Shown piece after piece: positions 56,646 through 64,000 of a stretch of DNA of 64,000 nucleotides. A model generated the notes under the pieces. The model saw nothing but the letters and a program-made list of their open reading frames with translations. It was not told the origin of the DNA and searched no databases. The DNA is from CAWIVH01 sp963839475 (GTDB taxonomy: Bacteria; Acidobacteriota; UBA6911). The position numbers and the translations under genes are program-made. Within the stretch, counting starts at the first letter, position 1. Every line of letters begins with the position of its first letter. The DNA lies in contig CAWIVH010000020.1 of assembly GCA_963839475.1 (NCBI GenBank), forward strand, positions 124,001 through 188,000, in the 5' to 3' direction.

Positions 56646-58403
56646 ATGATGACAAACAGAATCTCCTGCCAAGCCGGGCCGATTCTGATCATCATCGCCC
56701 TGCACATCGGATGCGCCCTGCTCGTCGATCCGCGGGGAGAATTCCCGTTGAATGACGATTGGAGTTATACCCGGACGGCTTTCCAGTTCGGGCAAACGGG
56801 AAAGATGCAGGTCGATGAATGGTCGGCTCCGACGCTTGTGGGTCAGGCTTTTTATGGCGGTATTCTGGTCCGGCTGGCAGGGAGGAGTTTTATCACGCTT
56901 CGGCTCTCGTCCCTCGTTCTGGCATGCGCCTTAGCTTGTATCCTCTGGGCATTGATGCGGCGGCTCGGGCTTCGGGACGGGCAGGCCTGGATGCTTGTTC
57001 TGGCATGGATGTTCAATCCTGTGGGCTTTTGCCTCTCTTACAGCTACATGACCGAGATACCATTTCTGTTTTTCGTTGGCACGGGACTATGGTTTGGGAT
57101 GCTTTATCTGGACGGACAAAAACCCTGGCAGATCATCTCATGCGGAATCTTTCTCGGCTATGCCTTCTGCATCAGGCAGACCTCGATTCTATTCCTGGCG
57201 CCGCTGGTACTCGCTCTATTTTTTGCCCTCAAAAGCCCCAATATCCAAGCGAGGATATCGCGATCCCTGTGGCTCGCAGCCTCCGCGGGTGTCCTCATTC
57301 TGGGATATAAGCTCTGGTCCGTGCAGCTGGGCGGGACCACTCCTGCAGCGCAGCGGAAATTTGAACTCCTCAAATCCATGACTTCAACGCAAATCATCGG
57401 AAATCTTGTCGGGCTTCTTTTTTACCTGTCTTTTTTTCTCCTGCCAGTTTGCATTTACCTTCTTCCAGCACTGATTCGGATGTGCCGCTCCAAACCCGGA
57501 ATGGCATGTTTTTGGGGCACGGTCTGGGGATCATTTTCGGCATGGGGGCTGTGGTGGTTTGACTCCAGATTTTCAAGGGTGCCCTACCTTCCCGGCCGCG
57601 CCTATCACTCTCGCATGCCCTATCTACTAAATGTTCTGTATGACACAGGTCTGGGTCCCTTTACCCTGGATCCAACCTACTATGGCCGCACTCCAACGCC
57701 GAACTATCCGCTGTTCTGGTTGATCGTGACTTGCCTGACGGCTTTGGGAGTAGTGGCGCTCGGAATCTATATTTCACTTGCACTGCCGCCGATGCTACGG
57801 AACAAAAGCAGGCCCGCACGCCGCACGATGGTTTTTGCGGCAGTCGTCATTTTGGTGACGGTCGCTCTCTTTGAAATCGTTTTCAGCCACGTGCAGGAAG
57901 GGGGGCTTTTTGACCGTCACATCCTGACCGCCGAACTCCCGCTTCTGCTCCTTATTGCAGGTGCCGGCGCAGAAGCATCAGACCTTTATCGGGCGGGACA
58001 AGCCGAGCCGCGGGAGCGGGTGGTCGGGTATCCGGCTCTCCGAAAGCTTTGTTTTGCTCTGGCCGCTGCAGTTCTGGTTTGTTATGCAATTTTCTGCGTG
58101 GCGGGTACTCACGATTACCTGGCATGGAATCGCGCTCGCTGGGACCTGGGGAGGGAGCTGCTGGCCACGGGAGTAGACCCCCTGACCATTTCCGGCGGCT
58201 TCGAATTCAACGGGTGGCACAACTACGATACGTTCCGGAAACGGGGGAACATTTCCAGGATCTATTACTGGTGGTATGACCGGCCGGAATATGTAATAGC
58301 GATGGAACCGCAGGAAGAATACAGCATACTAAGGCATAAAGAATATTACTCCTGGCTGCATCGAAAGAGCTACCCGGTGTATGTTCTGAAAAAAGCCGCC
58401 TAA
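56646..58403 (+). CDS. Multi-pass GT-C type membrane protein, possible glycosyltransferase
   Basis: 585 residues from ATG 56646 (GAGGAAAG upstream). About ten helices. The first loop has PLNDDWSYTRTAFQFGQTG, an acidic loop after the first helix as in GT39/ArnT-like enzymes that use lipid-linked sugars. The C-terminal part (FNGWHNYDTFRKRGN) is soluble. Donor and acceptor unknown. Its end overlaps the convergent dehydrogenase by 4 bases. Confidence 0.75.
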   Translation: MMTNRISCQAGPILIIIALHIGCALLVDPRGEFPLNDDWSYTRTAFQFGQTGKMQVDEWSAPTLVGQAFYGGILVRLAGRSFITLRLSSLVLACALACILWALMRRLGLRDGQAWMLVLAWMFNPVGFCLSYSYMTEIPFLFFVGTGLWFGMLYLDGQKPWQIISCGIFLGYAFCIRQTSILFLAPLVLALFFALKSPNIQARISRSLWLAASAGVLILGYKLWSVQLGGTTPAAQRKFELLKSMTSTQIIGNLVGLLFYLSFFLLPVCIYLLPALIRMCRSKPGMACFWGTVWGSFSAWGLWWFDSRFSRVPYLPGRAYHSRMPYLLNVLYDTGLGPFTLDPTYYGRTPTPNYPLFWLIVTCLTALGVVALGIYISLALPPMLRNKSRPARRTMVFAAVVILVTVALFEIVFSHVQEGGLFDRHILTAELPLLLLIAGAGAEASDLYRAGQAEPRERVVGYPALRKLCFALAAAVLVCYAIFCVAGTHDYLAWNRARWDLGRELLATGVDPLTISGGFEFNGWHNYDTFRKRGNISRIYYWWYDRPEYVIAMEPQEEYSILRHKEYYSWLHRKSYPVYVLKKAA

Positions 58404-59509
58404 AAGGCCTCTTTGTTGACGATGTAAGGCATTTGCCGCGGATCGCCGCCATAACGGCCTTCCAGCAGGTCGATCACTGCCTGCACCGTCCTTCCCGCCA
58501 TCCCGACGGCCGGATCGGGCGAAAGCCGCGTGGATCGTGCAGCCGAAGCGAAATGAGGAAACAGCCTCAGCTTCTGGCTGAGCCGCTGATCGCGCAATGG
58601 GCTGTCGGCCGGCAGGGGTTCGTTTTCGAACACATCCAGCGCCGCTCCTGCCAACCACCCTTCGTCCAACGCTCTAACCAGCGCTTCTTCATCGACCACC
58701 GGGCCGCGGGAAGTATTGATCAGGTAGGCCGTCGGCTTCATCAGGCGCAGGCGCCGCTCATCCATGAGATGATAGGTCGAATTGACCGAATCGCCCGGGT
58801 ACACCAGCGGCACATGCAGCGACACGTAATCGGCCCGTTTCAGGGCGTCTTCGAGAGAAACATGTTCTATCTTCTGAAGCCTCGGAGAGAGCCGTTCCCG
58901 ATGGCGCACTTCCATAAACCAGCGAATAGCCGCGGTAAAGCTGTGATCCTCATAGGTGGGGTCGTGGCAAAGAATGTCCATGTCAAAACCCACGGCCTTG
59001 TTGATCATGCTTTTGCCGATGCGGCCCATGCCAATGACAGCCAGGGTCCTTCCCGACACTTCATCCCCCAGCCAGGGAAGGTAGGGGTGCCAGGTGGTCC
59101 ACTCGCCTGCCCGAAGCATCTGCTCGGCAGGCCAGGTCTTGCGCGCGACGCATCCCATAATGAAAAAAGCGAACTCGGCCGTCGCGTCGGTCAGCACTTC
59201 CGCTGTATTGCTGAAAGGGATTTTGTATTTGTTCGCCGCGGCCCGGTCGATATTGTCGAATCCCACGGCCATTTGCGCCACCATTTTGAGTCCTGATGCG
59301 GCCCCGACGGAAAGGGTCTCCTCATCGATAATGTCCCGCAGAGTTGTTATCAGGACGTCGATTCCGGAAGATAGTTTTTCCAGAACAAATGCCTTGGAAG
59401 GCGCCTCAACCTGCGAATAGACTTCGAGGTCCCAGCCTCTCTGCTTCAAACGGTCCAGCGCTTCCGCACCGATATCGCAGGTTGCGAAAATCTTTGTTTT
59501 GGAATGCAT
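58400..59509 (-). CDS. D-2-hydroxyacid dehydrogenase
   Basis: 369 residues. Two-domain fold with NAD loop GMGRIGKSM, catalytic Arg in LINTSRGPVVDEEAL, Glu in ALDVFENEPLP and the His expected in LFPHFASAARSTR. A 15-residue insertion after the NAD loop (RWFMEVRHRERLSPR region) distinguishes it from the phosphoglycerate-dehydrogenase core. Glyoxylate/hydroxypyruvate reductase is the closest known type. It is the last gene of the minus-strand operon with the transketolase-like and activator proteins. Confidence 0.87.
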   Translation of the reverse strand: MHSKTKIFATCDIGAEALDRLKQRGWDLEVYSQVEAPSKAFVLEKLSSGIDVLITTLRDIIDEETLSVGAASGLKMVAQMAVGFDNIDRAAANKYKIPFSNTAEVLTDATAEFAFFIMGCVARKTWPAEQMLRAGEWTTWHPYLPWLGDEVSGRTLAVIGMGRIGKSMINKAVGFDMDILCHDPTYEDHSFTAAIRWFMEVRHRERLSPRLQKIEHVSLEDALKRADYVSLHVPLVYPGDSVNSTYHLMDERRLRLMKPTAYLINTSRGPVVDEEALVRALDEGWLAGAALDVFENEPLPADSPLRDQRLSQKLRLFPHFASAARSTRLSPDPAVGMAGRTVQAVIDLLEGRYGGDPRQMPYIVNKEAF

Positions 59510-59536
59510 GTTACTACCTCGTGAGGCAGAATCAAA

Positions 59537-61894
59537 TCAGCCTCGAAAATAGACCCGGAGAGCCTCGAATTGGCTCACACCGTCGAGCCCGGCTTCCGCC
59601 AGGACCATATAGCCCTGACCGCTGCCGAGGAATTTCCCCTTTTGAAAGGGATGCATACTCGCTGCCCGCCCGCGATTCGAGCGGATCCACCGGTACAGAG
59701 TGGACAGGGTAAATCCGGTGATGCCTATGGCTTCCAGGGCTCTTTCTTCCGGGAAAATCCGATCCTGCTCTTCCTGAGGAAGAAGATCGAAAAGCTCGGC
59801 GCTGGAAACATAGTACACCCAGGGATCCAGGCCTTCCTTCTCGAGCCGCGGAAGAGCAGCCTCCAAGAAGGCGTAGGTTACAGCGCTTTCCTGAAGCACG
59901 ACGGTCCCCGTGCCCCTGCCTTTAGGCTTCCGGAGCAGGTAGAGCCCCGTGGCGGCATCCTCGGCAGGCGCAAGCCCGAGAGCAGCCCGGTCCAGGATTT
60001 TTTCCGTGGGGCGAGTGACATAGGGGGCCAGGATTGCCGGCCGCTTGGCCAGCGCCGCGGAAAACAGTGGCCAGATCTCCTGTGGATCCCATGGGGTCAG
60101 GGTGATGCAGGTCCCTCGCGGGAAATTTTCCTGCAGGAGCTGTAAAGGCTGCGGATCGGCGTGCGTGGGCCCGTCTTCCCCTGTTTTCAGACCCGCGTGG
60201 GCGCAAACCAATATCATGGGCCGGTATGGGTCCGGCGCAATGGCGTGCCTGGCTTCCCCGCCAATAGCGTGAAGTCGTGCGGCGATGTGCCCCAGCGGAG
60301 CCAGAAATGCGCCATAGGAGGAGCCAATTCCGATATGATGCCCGAAAGTGGATATTCCGCTGAGAATCCCGCTCATGGCATCCTCACAGATTCCCCCTGT
60401 GGATAGAAGCCGGGAACTGGAGTTCATCCCTGCATTCCAAAAACCCTCCCCAAATCCGGCCCCCACCGTATTGAGACTGGTGGAGCCGAGCAGATCGGCA
60501 GCCGCCGCGAACAATGCGCCCCCGGTTGCCTTGTTATAGAATTGCATCACGCGGCCTAGCTCTCCCCGCAGAGTGGTCGAAGCTCCGGGTTTCAGCTGCA
60601 GTTCGCCCGGCACAGCGGCCCAGGAGGAAGCTGCAATCCTGTAAGCCGAATCAATCTGCGGCGCTCCTTCGCGAGGCTTACGTCCTTTGCCGCCGAGTCT
60701 CAATTTTGAATCCTTCAGTTTCCCGGCGAGGCAGTTCACCACCGCGGGGTTGTTTTCGAGCGCTTTGCGGATTACCGACAATGCTTCCCAGAAGCATTCT
60801 TCGATGATGGCGCTGCCATCCGCTTTCATGGCGCAGCGCTGATTGCCGGACTCGCAGCCAGGCAGCAGTGCGTCCTCTTTGCTGGTCAATTCCGAAACCG
60901 CCTGACAGAAACCGTCGGAGCAGAGCTTATGCCCGGCACCGTGCGATGCACGCCCTTCTATGCCGTACCCCCAGCCTTTCACGGTGCGATAAATGACCGC
61001 GGTCGGCTGGCCATTGTCGATGGCCAGGGCCATGCGTTGAGCCTTCAGGATATGCTGGAAATTCCGTCCTTCCCGCACATAAATAACATTCCAGTCATGC
61101 AGGTAGAAAAACTCCATCGGATTCCACTGCACGTAATCGCCAGGGCTGGTTCCCTCCCGGCAAACCCGATTGGAATCAATCGAGGCCTGATTCCAATCCA
61201 GGTGGAGGAAGACATTGCCCAGGGAGGCTGTACCTGCGGCCGCCAAAGCCTCAGCCACTCGACCCGGTGTGAGACCGCCTTCGCCTTCCACCATGTGAAC
61301 CCGCGGGGCATTCGGTCCGTAATAATCCCTTGCTCCCAGAGCCAGCCCGATGGAACTTGCGATTCCGACACCGGAAGCTCCCGTGGAAAGCCGGATAAAA
61401 GGTGTGGCCGGAGTGGGATGGCCATCGAGCGCCTTTACTCCAAACCTGGTGAAAAGCGGGGTGCGCGTTGCCGGATTTCGGCGGAATCCCAATAGATCCT
61501 CAAGGCGAAGGCGATGTCGCAAGTCTGGCGGCATCAACTCCGGCGCGCCAATGCGAATAATTTCGTCCCGCAAAGCCCAGAAAGCGTAAAGGCCCATGGC
61601 TTTGTGACCAGCGGCATAGGAAATCACGTCGCTGTCTTCGCGATCGGGATCGGAAAAATCGTAGTCGAGAGTGTCAAACAGCAGCCCCGAAACAAAGCGT
61701 CCCGATGAGATCGACCCGCCGGGATGCCCGGAACCGGGAACATAATTGAACATCATGGCGCAGAGAGACCGGTAAATCAGGTCCAATTCTTCGTAATACG
61801 CGACCTCTTCTGGCGACAATGGCCAGTCCGGCGAACCGGAGGGATCACCGATTTCCTGATAGGTAGCCCGTCTGGGTGCGAATTCGAGTTTCAT
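59537..61894 (-). CDS. Transketolase-like TPP enzyme with altered Mg-binding motif
   Basis: 785 residues, longer than the 620-670 of usual transketolase. N-terminal GSGHPGGSISS and the TPP region MVEGEGGLTPGRVAEAL followed by LDWNQASID align with GDG...N in transketolase, but the Mg ligand Asp is Glu. The pyrimidine domain has ICEDAMSGILSG with the activating Glu, SYGAFLAP, and KTGEDGPTHADPQ, like the GEDGPTHQP motif. A C-terminal domain (SSAELFDLLPQEE) is present. It should cleave or transfer a ketol unit, but the substrate may differ. 27 bases separate it from the hydroxyacid dehydrogenase and 47 from the activator. Confidence 0.83.
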   Translation of the reverse strand: MKLEFAPRRATYQEIGDPSGSPDWPLSPEEVAYYEELDLIYRSLCAMMFNYVPGSGHPGGSISSGRFVSGLLFDTLDYDFSDPDREDSDVISYAAGHKAMGLYAFWALRDEIIRIGAPELMPPDLRHRLRLEDLLGFRRNPATRTPLFTRFGVKALDGHPTPATPFIRLSTGASGVGIASSIGLALGARDYYGPNAPRVHMVEGEGGLTPGRVAEALAAAGTASLGNVFLHLDWNQASIDSNRVCREGTSPGDYVQWNPMEFFYLHDWNVIYVREGRNFQHILKAQRMALAIDNGQPTAVIYRTVKGWGYGIEGRASHGAGHKLCSDGFCQAVSELTSKEDALLPGCESGNQRCAMKADGSAIIEECFWEALSVIRKALENNPAVVNCLAGKLKDSKLRLGGKGRKPREGAPQIDSAYRIAASSWAAVPGELQLKPGASTTLRGELGRVMQFYNKATGGALFAAAADLLGSTSLNTVGAGFGEGFWNAGMNSSSRLLSTGGICEDAMSGILSGISTFGHHIGIGSSYGAFLAPLGHIAARLHAIGGEARHAIAPDPYRPMILVCAHAGLKTGEDGPTHADPQPLQLLQENFPRGTCITLTPWDPQEIWPLFSAALAKRPAILAPYVTRPTEKILDRAALGLAPAEDAATGLYLLRKPKGRGTGTVVLQESAVTYAFLEAALPRLEKEGLDPWVYYVSSAELFDLLPQEEQDRIFPEERALEAIGITGFTLSTLYRWIRSNRGRAASMHPFQKGKFLGSGQGYMVLAEAGLDGVSQFEALRVYFRG

Positions 61895-61941
61895 AAAAAT
61901 ACCTTTCTCACCGAATGCCGGTGATTTATGAATTCAGGATA

Positions 61942-63453
61942 TTAGGGAAATGCCATGGATTCGACATAGATCTCCTCGAAGCGAGGATCGGCCGCCAGGG
62001 GCACATGAACCATCTTGTCCAAAACGCGCCGCATGCGGCTATTTTCGCCCATATCGTCAAATAAAGCTATCTTTGCTCCGTGCAAAGCCGTGTTCCCCGC
62101 CGGGAAAATCTGCCCGGGTTGAAACTCCAGCAAGCCTATTCTGCGGGCGCTTTCCAAGTCGATGTAATTGCCGAAAGCACCGGCAAGATTCAGGCGGGTG
62201 ACGCTGTCCACGGCGGAGTTGCACCGGTCCAGCAACAACCTGATGGCGGCGGCGATCGCTCCTTTGGCCAGCTGCAATTCCCGGATGTCATTTTGGCAAA
62301 GCGAAACCGGCGGATCCAGCATCCAATCCCCTCGCCCTCCGAGAAGCCGGCCGCCGGGAGAAAGGATCTCGAGCCCCAATCCAACAGAAACCGCATCCAC
62401 AAGGCCGCTTCCGCAAATCCCTCGTGGAGTGCCACCCCCGATCACGGTGCAGCTTACTTTGCCGTCTTCGACGCGGACGCTCGAAATCGCCCCTGTCGCT
62501 GCCCGCATTCCGGCCCTGATGCGTGCCCCCTCAAAAGCCGGACCTGCAGCCGTGGAAGCGCAATACAGACAGTTACGATTGCCAAAGACGACTTCTCCAT
62601 TGGTACCGAGATCCACAAGGCCGGACAAAGATGCGCTCTGGTCGAGACCGCTTGCCACAACTCCGGCCAGGATGTCGCTGCCGACAAATCCGCCGATGCA
62701 AGGCAGGAAAAAAACTTGAGGGCTGCCAGGAATTCGCCAGCCGAGCTCGGCGCATTCAAATGAGCGCAGTCCGCCTTGGGCAAATTCGAATGGGTAATGC
62801 GCCAGGGGAGAAGGGTCGATCCCGCAGAAAAAGTGATGCATCGCGGTATTCCCCACAATCACCACCTTGCTGATTTTTTGGCTCTCGCCCGGGAGTGATG
62901 CGAGCAGCCCTTCGATGAGCCGGCCCACACCGGAGCGCGCAGCCTCGCGCATCGACGCCAGGCCCTGGGGAGAAATTGCCAGGTGGATGCGGCTCATGAT
63001 GTCTGAACCGTGCGCCGCCTGCGGATTCAGAGAAGACTGCACCCCCAGGACGCGGGCTGTCGACAACTCGACCAACTGGGCCACCACGGTGGTTGTGCCC
63101 AGATCGACAGCAATCCCATATCCCTCAGCCGGGGTAAACTCGAACCTGGATTCATCGGAGAGAATCGATGCATCCCACTGGCTGATCTCCAGGGTCAAGT
63201 CCGAATCCGCACGGCAGCGGCAGGCAAGCCTCCAGCCCTGACCGATTTCTTTCGGGCCGAGGATGGCCGCCTGCTCGGCATCAGCTTCTATACGCCCCTC
63301 TATCACACGGACGCGGCAGGCCTTGCAGCGACCGTGGCCGCCGCAGGGAAATTCGACGCCATACTCAAACAGGGCATCGCGCAAGGGTAGGCCGGGCCTG
63401 ACCTCGATCGACTTGCCCAGCGGATGCAACCGGATCTTGATTTTGTCTGACAT
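61942..63453 (-). CDS. RACo-like ferredoxin/ASKHA reductive activator of a corrinoid protein
   Basis: 503 residues. N-terminal 2Fe-2S domain with CGGHGRCKACRV and a later ACRC. From about residue 110 an ASKHA ATPase-type fold: GIAVDLGTTTVVAQL, GNTAMHHFFCGIDPSPL, LVDLGTNGEVVFGN, GGTPRGICGSGLVDAV. The known RACo proteins use ATP to reduce Co(II) corrinoid in methyltransferase systems. The gene is in an operon with DUF1638, a protein often found near corrinoid methyltransferases. No corrinoid protein is in the window, which ends soon after. Confidence 0.9.
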   Translation of the reverse strand: MSDKIKIRLHPLGKSIEVRPGLPLRDALFEYGVEFPCGGHGRCKACRVRVIEGRIEADAEQAAILGPKEIGQGWRLACRCRADSDLTLEISQWDASILSDESRFEFTPAEGYGIAVDLGTTTVVAQLVELSTARVLGVQSSLNPQAAHGSDIMSRIHLAISPQGLASMREAARSGVGRLIEGLLASLPGESQKISKVVIVGNTAMHHFFCGIDPSPLAHYPFEFAQGGLRSFECAELGWRIPGSPQVFFLPCIGGFVGSDILAGVVASGLDQSASLSGLVDLGTNGEVVFGNRNCLYCASTAAGPAFEGARIRAGMRAATGAISSVRVEDGKVSCTVIGGGTPRGICGSGLVDAVSVGLGLEILSPGGRLLGGRGDWMLDPPVSLCQNDIRELQLAKGAIAAAIRLLLDRCNSAVDSVTRLNLAGAFGNYIDLESARRIGLLEFQPGQIFPAGNTALHGAKIALFDDMGENSRMRRVLDKMVHVPLAADPRFEEIYVESMAFP

Positions 63454-63581
63454 ATACGAGGCGTCCGGGATGGAGACGATAAGGACCGGTTGCCGGCATC
63501 CGAAGTCCGGACGGCAGGAGTCTCTGCGCTCGGGCCGGTATTGGCGGTCGGGAAAGTCCCTTCAGATATCAAACTGAAAAA

Positions 63582-64000
63582 TCACGCTTCGAATTTTTCC
63601 TTGGCAATGATCCCCTCATCATAGCGGGCTACTATCCGTTCGCCGGGCTGGAGCACAAGAAACTCCCTGTCGTTCCAGTCGCCGTTTACGAGTCGCTGGA
63701 TCAAGGAAAGATCACCGCGAAACTTCTCAAACGCCCAACCGCGCCTGGCGGCCTCCTCGCGCGTCTGCCGTTCAAATGACGAATCCGGCTCTACCCCCAT
63801 TTCGATGAAGGTTAACTGGCGATAGTTCTTGGACATATCGCAAAGCTCATTCCAAAGGTAGCGGGCGTTATCCTCGCCGTAGCGGGCCACCAGAGTCTCA
63901 TAGCTTTGATCCATCCCCATGCGTCGCGGAATGGATATTTGTCTCAATTCCCCCGCTGCCTCTCCGCGCTCAATCCATCCCGTCGTTTTGAAATAAACAC
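63582..64000 (-). CDS. DUF1638 family protein, N-terminus beyond the window
   Basis: Visible part is at least 139 residues and stays open to the right edge, reading VYFKTTGWIERGEAAGEL before the internal TTG at 63947, so the gene extends outside the window. The Y-F-x-T-x-GWIERGE and later YGEDNARYLWNEL and FEKFRGDLSLIQRLVNGDW are DUF1638-like. These proteins are uncharacterised but occur in gene clusters with corrinoid methyltransferases. The gap to the activator gene is 128 bases. Confidence 0.75.
   Translation of the reverse strand, partial: VYFKTTGWIERGEAAGELRQISIPRRMGMDQSYETLVARYGEDNARYLWNELCDMSKNYRQLTFIEMGVEPDSSFERQTREEAARRGWAFEKFRGDLSLIQRLVNGDWNDREFLVLQPGERIVARYDEGIIAKEKFEA

Overview
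The window (64 kb, moderately GC-rich by eye, dense coding on both strands, no rRNA, tRNA, phage, IS or CRISPR that I can see) looks like chromosome of an Acidobacteriota bacterium. The best clues are two secreted VWFA proteins of the type typical of acidobacteria, an Oar-like TonB receptor with an N-terminal carboxypeptidase-regulatory domain, many Sec/TAT-exported hydrolases and TIM-barrel proteins, a PPi-dependent phosphofructokinase and a Bacteroidetes/acidobacteria-style three-gene succinate dehydrogenase. Assignment is by inference from gene content only.

Layout. 1-4.6 kb: truncated U32 protein (RlhA-like), VWFA protein, PPi-phosphofructokinase. 4.7-16.2 kb: carbon-starvation/pyruvate transporter CstA with its small partner, sdhCAB, a frameshifted HMG-CoA lyase next to a class III CoA-transferase, a small secreted protein, an APC permease and malate dehydrogenase; this is a C4/acyl-CoA metabolism block. 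16.6-21.5 kb: membrane-anchored protein, secreted M28 peptidase, threonine dehydratase, and a VapBC toxin-antitoxin pair whose promoter spacer is a perfect palindrome. 21.6-30.6 kb: YncE/phosphoesterase lipoprotein, OPA-type transporter, then HAD hydrolase, class I amidotransferase, Fe-alcohol dehydrogenase and aldehyde dehydrogenase. 30.6-37.4 kb: a large inverted hexanucleotide-repeat element, a frameshifted TonB receptor, a glutamine synthetase homologue and a class C beta-lactamase-like hydrolase. The amidotransferase, two dehydrogenases and glutamine synthetase homologue together suggest a gamma-glutamylated amine or amino-alcohol degradation route. 37.5-43.6 kb: SDR, two exported TIM-barrel proteins, an S9 peptidase and a second VWFA protein. 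43.7-47.7 kb: three-subunit molybdenum hydroxylase with a small Cys-rich follower. 47.9-58.4 kb: DUF1326 protein, secreted protein, two alpha/beta hydrolases, cold-shock protein with a structured leader, B12-binding radical SAM protein, APC permease, coiled-coil membrane protein, UbiX-like flavin prenyltransferase, GT-C type membrane protein.

58.4-64.0 kb: a minus-strand operon, entering from the right edge, of a DUF1638 protein, a RACo-like ferredoxin/ASKHA activator of corrinoid proteins, an unusual transketolase-like enzyme (GEG instead of GDG in the TPP/Mg motif) and a 2-hydroxyacid dehydrogenase. This combination is the strongest candidate for an undescribed pathway. Other notable structure: a family of intergenic inverted repeats built on AACCGCAAAG/CTTCGCGGTT (one of which supplies the stop codon of the CoA-transferase), a long stem-loop between ybdD and the phosphofructokinase, and two single-base frameshifts that may be real or assembly errors.
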